In this document: positions 59,845 to 64,000 of the stretch, one piece after another | Numbering within the stretch: the first letter of the stretch is position 1 | Layout of the letters: every line of letters starts with the position of its first letter | From: Pseudolysinimonas sp051954455 | Lineage (GTDB): Bacteria; Actinomycetota; Actinomycetes; Actinomycetales; Microbacteriaceae | Length of the DNA: 64,000 nt | Assembly: GCF_051954455.1 (NCBI RefSeq) | Contig: NZ_JBQCHS010000015.1 | Span: 62,001 to 126,000, forward strand | Direction: 5' to 3' | Program-made: the position numbers and the translations under genes | The notes under the pieces: model-generated | What the model was told of the DNA's origin: nothing | The model's input: the letters and a program-made list of their open reading frames with translations, nothing else | Databases searched by the model: none

Positions 59845-61644
59845 CTACGACCCCGCGGTGGCCCGAGTCCGGGTGGCAACCGGCTCCGCGTCCGGGCCCG
59901 TCACCGTGGCCGCCGCGCCCGCCGACCGACGCGCCGTGTTGCTCGCGGGCGCCGCATCCGGCACCACCTTGCGCGGGTTGAACGTGCCCTTCGGGTCGGT
60001 CGCCTCGAAGAGCCCGCGCATGACCGCGACGCCCTGGGGCGAGATGTCCTGCTCGATCCACGGCGAGTGCTCGACGCCCACTCCGTGGTGGTGCGAGATC
60101 GACCCGCCGTTGTCGACGAACGCCTGCTGGATCGCGCGCTTCACGGTGTCGTACTCGCCGATCGGGTCGTCGCCGAAGACGAACGCGAACGTGAAGTACA
60201 GGCACGCCCCGGAGTGGTACGAGTGCGACATGTGGGCCATGATCCAGCCCTGGATGCCGATCTCGTCGAACGCCTGATCGGCCGCCTTCCGCACCGCGTC
60301 GTAGAGCGGGATGACCTGCGACCACGGCATCGCCGACTCCGACACATCGCCTGCGGCGCCCATGTCGAGCAGGAAGTCGCGCAGGTACGGGGTGTCGAAC
60401 TTCTTCTGGTCGTAGAGCACGCCCGGGCCGGCGCCGACGCCCATCCCGCCGTGCTTCTTCACGATCGCCTCGACGAGCTTCTTCTGGCGCTTGGCGTAGG
60501 CGGTGTCGCCCTCGTAGGCGATGAACGAGATGCAGATCTCGTCGAGGTTCCAGCCCTTGCGGCGCATGAGCGCCGGGAGCACGGTCTCGGCCGTGAACTT
60601 CGAGAAGCCGTGCCGCTCCTTGCTCGTGGCGAGGGTGAACTCGGTCTCACGGGCGTCCGAGACGCGCGTGATCGACGGGTGCACGTCGGAGGCGGCGAGC
60701 TCCTGCATCGTCTCGATGCCGGTGCGCCAGTTGGGGAAGAAGTAGGCGTAGACGTCGCGCTTCTCGGGCAGCCGGTGGACCTGCACGGTGACCTCGGTGA
60801 TGACGCCGAGGCGTCCCTCGCTGCCGAGGATCATCTCGCGCACGCTCGGCCCGTTGGAGGCCGAGGGGATGCCGCGGATGACGAGGGTGCCGTCCGTGCC
60901 CGTGCCGTCGACGCTCGGCCGCACGACCCGGAGGCCGCGGGCGATGTCGGCGATGTCGCCGTACTTGTCCGACTGCATGCCGGAGCTGCGGGTCGCGACC
61001 CAGCCGCCGAGCGTCGAGTGGGTGAAGGAGTCGGGGAAGTGCCCGAGGGTCCAGCCCTTCGCGCCCAGCTGCTCCTCCATGTCGGGGCCCTGCACGCCGG
61101 CCTGGATGCGGGCGAGGCCCGACGTCTCGTCGATGGAGACGAGCCTGTTGAGGCGTCCGAGGTCGAGGGAGATGACGGCGCGCGTCTCGTCCTTCATCGG
61201 CTCGAGGCTGCCGGCGATGTTGCTGCCGCCGCCGAACGGGATGATGACGGCGTCGGCCGCGACCGCCGCGTCGACGACCGCCTGGACCTCCTGCTCGTCG
61301 TCCGGGTAGACCACGACGTCGACGTAGCGCTCGACCGCGTCGGCGCGGATGCGCACGAGGTCGCGGAGGCTCTTGCCGTAGGTGTGGACGACGCGCTCCA
61401 TCGGGGCGATGGTCGCGTCGTCGTCGCCGACGATGCCCTTGAGGGTCGCCAGCAGGTCGTCGGAGACGACCGGCCCGGCGATGGACAGGTCCTCGAAGAC
61501 GGGCTTCTCGACGGGGCTGGCGGTGTGGAGGTCGAGGCCGATGGCCTTCATCACGATGGGCGCGAAGCCCGGCTTGTCCTGCCAGTGGAAGCCGACGCCC
61601 TCGACGCCCCACCCCCACCACTTCATGTGCTTGACGTCGCTCAT
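59845..61644 (-). CDS. FAD-dependent alkyl-DHAP synthase-like protein (AGPS family)
   Basis: 599 residues. FAD-binding PFGGGSNIAGSLEP, MEEQLGAKGWTLGHFPDSFTHSTLGGWVATRSSG; the C-terminal LYFTFAF (position of the substrate Tyr) and NGGSISHHHGVGVEH with the triple His (518-520) that is essential in animal alkyl-dihydroxyacetone-phosphate synthase. It replaces the acyl group of acyl-DHAP by a fatty alcohol in ether-lipid synthesis. A low-complexity C-terminal tail of about 40 residues is extra. ATG overlaps the PlsC stop by four bases. Confidence 0.88.
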   Translation of the reverse strand: MSDVKHMKWWGWGVEGVGFHWQDKPGFAPIVMKAIGLDLHTASPVEKPVFEDLSIAGPVVSDDLLATLKGIVGDDDATIAPMERVVHTYGKSLRDLVRIRADAVERYVDVVVYPDDEQEVQAVVDAAVAADAVIIPFGGGSNIAGSLEPMKDETRAVISLDLGRLNRLVSIDETSGLARIQAGVQGPDMEEQLGAKGWTLGHFPDSFTHSTLGGWVATRSSGMQSDKYGDIADIARGLRVVRPSVDGTGTDGTLVIRGIPSASNGPSVREMILGSEGRLGVITEVTVQVHRLPEKRDVYAYFFPNWRTGIETMQELAASDVHPSITRVSDARETEFTLATSKERHGFSKFTAETVLPALMRRKGWNLDEICISFIAYEGDTAYAKRQKKLVEAIVKKHGGMGVGAGPGVLYDQKKFDTPYLRDFLLDMGAAGDVSESAMPWSQVIPLYDAVRKAADQAFDEIGIQGWIMAHMSHSYHSGACLYFTFAFVFGDDPIGEYDTVKRAIQQAFVDNGGSISHHHGVGVEHSPWIEQDISPQGVAVMRGLFEATDPKGTFNPRKVVPDAAPASNTARRSAGAAATVTGPDAEPVATRTRATAGS

Positions 61645-62411
61645 GTGGCCGCTCCTCCGGATCCGGTCCCAGCCTTGTCGTCCGGCGGCGTCGCGCCTCC
61701 GGCCGAATTCTCCGAAGCGAGGATACGCGGGCCGTGCGCCTCGACCATCCCCTCGACGACGTCGTGCACGCGGGTCATGAACGTGACCGCGTTCTCGTCC
61801 GGACCGGGCGTCATGGGGTCGCCGAACACGACGCCGACCGGCAGCCGTCCGGGCTTCGGCCAGCTCGATCCGCTCGGATGCGCCTCGCCGGCGCCGACGA
61901 GCGCGACGGGGACGATCGGCACGCCGACCGAGATCGCGAGCGCTGCGGCGCCCGGCTTGAAGGGGTGCATCTTGAGGTCCTTGGAGCGCCCGCCCTCCGG
62001 GAAGACGAGCAGCGGGACCCCGCGCTGCAGCAGCTCCTTGGCGCTCACCCGGCGGGGGTGGTTGCCGGTGCGGTCGACCGGGAAGGCGTTGAAGAAGAGG
62101 GCTGTCAGGCCGCGCCGCCACCACACGTCGAAGAAGTAGTCGGCGGCCGCGCCCGCCGCGAGGTAGCGCGACATCTTGCGCGGGAGCGAGCCGAGGATGA
62201 GCGGGGCGTCGAGGTGCGAGGAGTGGTTGGCGACGACGATGAAGGCGCCGTTGGTCTTCTTGAGCTTCTCGCGCCCGTGGATCTGCACGGTCACCACCGA
62301 CCAGACGACCGGCTTCAGGAGCAGGTGCTGCGCCACGAACCGGGCGGCCGCATGGCCCTTGGAGTTGAACCGATCGCGGGGGGGCTTCTTCGCCGCGTCG
62401 TCGCCGGTCAT
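61641..62411 (-). CDS. PlsC-family acyltransferase in the AGPS-SDR operon
   Basis: 256 residues with HX4D in NHSSHLD and FPEGGRSKD. Acyltransferase for a lipid phosphate, here between an SDR and an AGPS-type synthase with ATGA overlaps on both sides. In the ether-lipid route the acyl-DHAP used by AGPS must be made by an acyltransferase and the alkyl product re-acylated; this protein could do either. The C-terminal 40 residues are disordered. Confidence 0.92.
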   Translation of the reverse strand: MTGDDAAKKPPRDRFNSKGHAAARFVAQHLLLKPVVWSVVTVQIHGREKLKKTNGAFIVVANHSSHLDAPLILGSLPRKMSRYLAAGAAADYFFDVWWRRGLTALFFNAFPVDRTGNHPRRVSAKELLQRGVPLLVFPEGGRSKDLKMHPFKPGAAALAISVGVPIVPVALVGAGEAHPSGSSWPKPGRLPVGVVFGDPMTPGPDENAVTFMTRVHDVVEGMVEAHGPRILASENSAGGATPPDDKAGTGSGGAAT

Positions 62412-63199
62412 GGGGTAACCGTATCGCGCCGGCGTAGCGCGATCCGGCGGGAGATCGCCCGCATCGCCGCGCTCGGCAGATGTCGGGTGAACCAGGTGAG
62501 CACTTGGAACCGAACACTCGGTATGGACAGGACCTTGCCCCTCTCGGCGTCGCGCAGACAGCGGTCGACGAGGTATTCGGCGTCGAGCCAGAGGAAGTTC
62601 GGGATGCTCGACGAGCGCAGGTCGGCGCGCTGATGGAACTCGGTGTGCACCCATCCGGGTTCGAGGTTCGTGACCGTGACGCCGCTGCCGTGCAGCTCGT
62701 TGGCCAGCACCTCGGAGAACGTGTTGACCCACGCCTTGGTCGCCGAGTAGGCGTTCATCGAGGTGCGGCCGGAGACGCTGCCGACGTTCACGATCGTCCC
62801 GTGGCCGCGGGCGCGCATCGCCTCGCCCGCCGCCGACGCCAGGACGAAGACGGCGCGGATCATGACGTCGAACGCGCGGTCGTGCTCGGCGACGTCCGCG
62901 CCGAGGATGCGCGTGCGCAGGCCGAAGCCGGCGTTGTTGACGAGGACCTCGACCGGGCGCTCGGCGTCGCGCAGCCGGGCGGCGACGCGGGCGGTCGCCT
63001 CGTCGTCGGCGAGGTCCGCGACGATCGTCTCGACCTCGCGGCCGAGCGACCGCAGCTCGGCCGCCATGGACTCGAGCGGCCCCTCGGAGCGCGCCACGAG
63101 CACGAGATCGTGCCCGCGGCGAGCGAGGGCGCGCGCGAACGCGGCACCGATGCCGGAGGTGCCGCCGGTGACGAGCGCGATGCCCCCTGCGATGGCCAT
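62408..63199 (-). CDS. SDR family oxidoreductase, first gene of the AGPS operon
   Basis: 263-residue classical SDR. TGGTSGIGAAFARAL, NNAGFGL, NVGSVSG and YSATKAWV with the catalytic YxxxK; a hydrophobic C-terminal half (WLDAEYLV, FQVLTWFTRHLPSAAMRAISRR) suggests membrane association, as in 3-ketoacyl or alkyl-DHAP reductases. The operon context makes acyl/alkyl-DHAP reduction a plausible role. ATG overlaps nothing upstream; TATCGT is 7 bases before it. Confidence 0.88.
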   Translation of the reverse strand: MAIAGGIALVTGGTSGIGAAFARALARRGHDLVLVARSEGPLESMAAELRSLGREVETIVADLADDEATARVAARLRDAERPVEVLVNNAGFGLRTRILGADVAEHDRAFDVMIRAVFVLASAAGEAMRARGHGTIVNVGSVSGRTSMNAYSATKAWVNTFSEVLANELHGSGVTVTNLEPGWVHTEFHQRADLRSSSIPNFLWLDAEYLVDRCLRDAERGKVLSIPSVRFQVLTWFTRHLPSAAMRAISRRIALRRRDTVTP

Positions 63200-63279
63200 A
63201 TGGCTTACGATACGGTGCAAGCGCGCGCGGTTCCGGGACACCGATGAACCCCCGCTCCGGCCAGGAAGGGCCTGCTCCG

Positions 63280-64000
63280 ATGACCCCCCAGCACTCCGAC
63301 GCTCCGAGCGCCACGCTCGCGTCGGCGACCCCGGAGACCCGCACGATGGACGACTCCTTCGACATCCGTGAGTTCGCGCGGACCGCCCGCGGCAACCACC
63401 GCGCGGAGCTCGATCTGAGCGGGGTGCACGAGCTGCCGCTCGACGCCGTCCGGCTCACCCGGACCCTCCGCGACCTCGAGCGCACCACCATGCACCGCAT
63501 GCGCAACGTGCTCGTGACCGCGACCCACAAGGACGCGCGGGTGACCGCGTTCCTCACCACCTGGGCGTTCGAGAAGTTCTGGCTCGCCGACGCGCTCGAC
63601 GCCGTGCTCGACGCGGCCGAGGAGGAGCGCGCCGCCACCGAGTTCACGGCGCCGCCGCGCACCACGCTGAGCGAGCGCGTCGAGCGGCGCGGCCCGGTGA
63701 AGCGCGCGATCGCCGCGAACATCGCCGGCCCCGCGCTCGTCGACGCGCACATCACCACCCAGCTCGTCGACGAGTGGATCGGGCAGATCGCCTACCGCAA
63801 GCTCGGCGAACTGGCGGCGGCGCTCGGCTCCGTCGTGGAGATGGTCCTCGACGTCAAGTCGCGCCACATCGCCTTCTTCGCCGAGGAGGCGCAGCGCCGC
63901 CTCGCGTCCTCGCGCAAGGGTCGCCGACTCACCCGCAGGGAGCTGAGCCGGATGGCGTGGCCCGTCGGAGCGACCGAGCTGGCCGGTGACGAGCGCGACG
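63280..64000 (+). CDS. Unrecognised helical protein, divergent from the AGPS operon (partial)
   Basis: Open to the window end: 240 complete codons and no stop. ATG 63280 follows AGGAAGG by 9 bases; ATG 63244 is an alternative. No signal peptide. After a Ser/Thr/Pro-rich 25 residues come long amphipathic helices containing HRMRNVLVTATHKDARVTAFL, WAFEKFWLADALDAV, DEWIGQIAYRKL and VLDVKSRHIAFFAEEAQ, with Glu and His spacings reminiscent of ferritin-like di-iron bundles. This is only a suggestion. It shares a 80-base promoter gap with the SDR gene. Confidence 0.7.
   Translation, partial: MTPQHSDAPSATLASATPETRTMDDSFDIREFARTARGNHRAELDLSGVHELPLDAVRLTRTLRDLERTTMHRMRNVLVTATHKDARVTAFLTTWAFEKFWLADALDAVLDAAEEERAATEFTAPPRTTLSERVERRGPVKRAIAANIAGPALVDAHITTQLVDEWIGQIAYRKLGELAAALGSVVEMVLDVKSRHIAFFAEEAQRRLASSRKGRRLTRRELSRMAWPVGATELAGDERD

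Noticed and set aside
60067..62139. 690-codon plus-strand frame opposite the AGPS-like gene
   Set aside because: Composition is Arg/Val/Asp-rich with no domain, and the opposite strand encodes the AGPS protein with catalytic motifs.

Overview
The window is a gene-dense, very G+C-rich stretch of chromosome from an actinobacterium, most likely a member of Microbacteriaceae. The pointers are almost exclusive use of C or G at third codon positions, many GTG starts, actinobacterial families (DUF4229, DUF3072, the 32-residue ribosomal protein bS22), a menaquinone-only quinone pathway, and frequent TAnnnT boxes 6-8 bases before start codons, which is the layout of leaderless transcripts. I see no phage, transposase, integrase, CRISPR array or rRNA. 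No stretch longer than 300 bases lacks a gene. The largest gaps are about 5208-5377, 12681-12848, 17341-17485 and 55946-56180, and each holds regulatory sequence.

Layout: 1-5100 carries the end of a membrane gene, a PlsC acyltransferase, an M23 peptidase, a complete tryptophan-to-anthranilate operon (kynA, kynU, formamidase) and an EEP-family hydrolase with no normal start codon. 5.4-5.8 kb has a tiny membrane protein, a tandem repeat and tRNA-Met and tRNA-Thr. 5.8-12.7 kb is carbohydrate use: two divergent GH13 enzymes and a xylose-type sugar ABC importer. 12.8-19.8 kb has an M23 peptidase, inositol monophosphatase, FAH-family hydrolase, a secreted Ig-like repeat protein, an ArsR/CDF metal efflux pair, tRNA-Tyr and a lytic transglycosylase. 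19.8-23.6 kb has YajQ, cardiolipin synthase, DUF3072 and FprA.

23.6-38.3 kb is a respiratory block. It holds menaquinone genes (polyprenyl diphosphate synthase, menG, menF, menD, menA, menE, menB, menC) interleaved with small membrane proteins, followed by a system II cytochrome c maturation operon (phosphatase, TlpA/ResA, CcdA, ResB, CcsB). 39-45.9 kb has an archaeal-type AspRS, small redox proteins, an HAD phosphatase, bS22, two HTH regulators and the TrkH/TrkA potassium system. 45.9-57.9 kb is more accessory: a Fic AMPylase with its own inverted repeat, proC, a CDF transporter, an SDR with divergent regulator, tadA, upp, a Cys-rich leader peptide before a winged-helix regulator, F420-type and SnoaL-type proteins, a GlxA regulator with quinone reductase, a probable small RNA or long 3' region with strong terminator, and MarR plus photolyase.

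57.9-64 kb has a pseudouridine catabolism pair (psuG with a PfkB kinase) and a tightly coupled SDR-PlsC-alkyl-DHAP synthase operon that looks like a bacterial ether-lipid pathway. A divergent unknown helical protein runs off the window end.

The most interesting signals are: the ether-lipid-like operon; the Cys-rich leader peptide 143 bases ahead of a regulator; the Fic protein with its upstream 10-bp inverted repeat; and two intergenic arrays of roughly 11-bp phased (G/A)TNAC boxes, as expected for an OmpR/MtrA-type response regulator.
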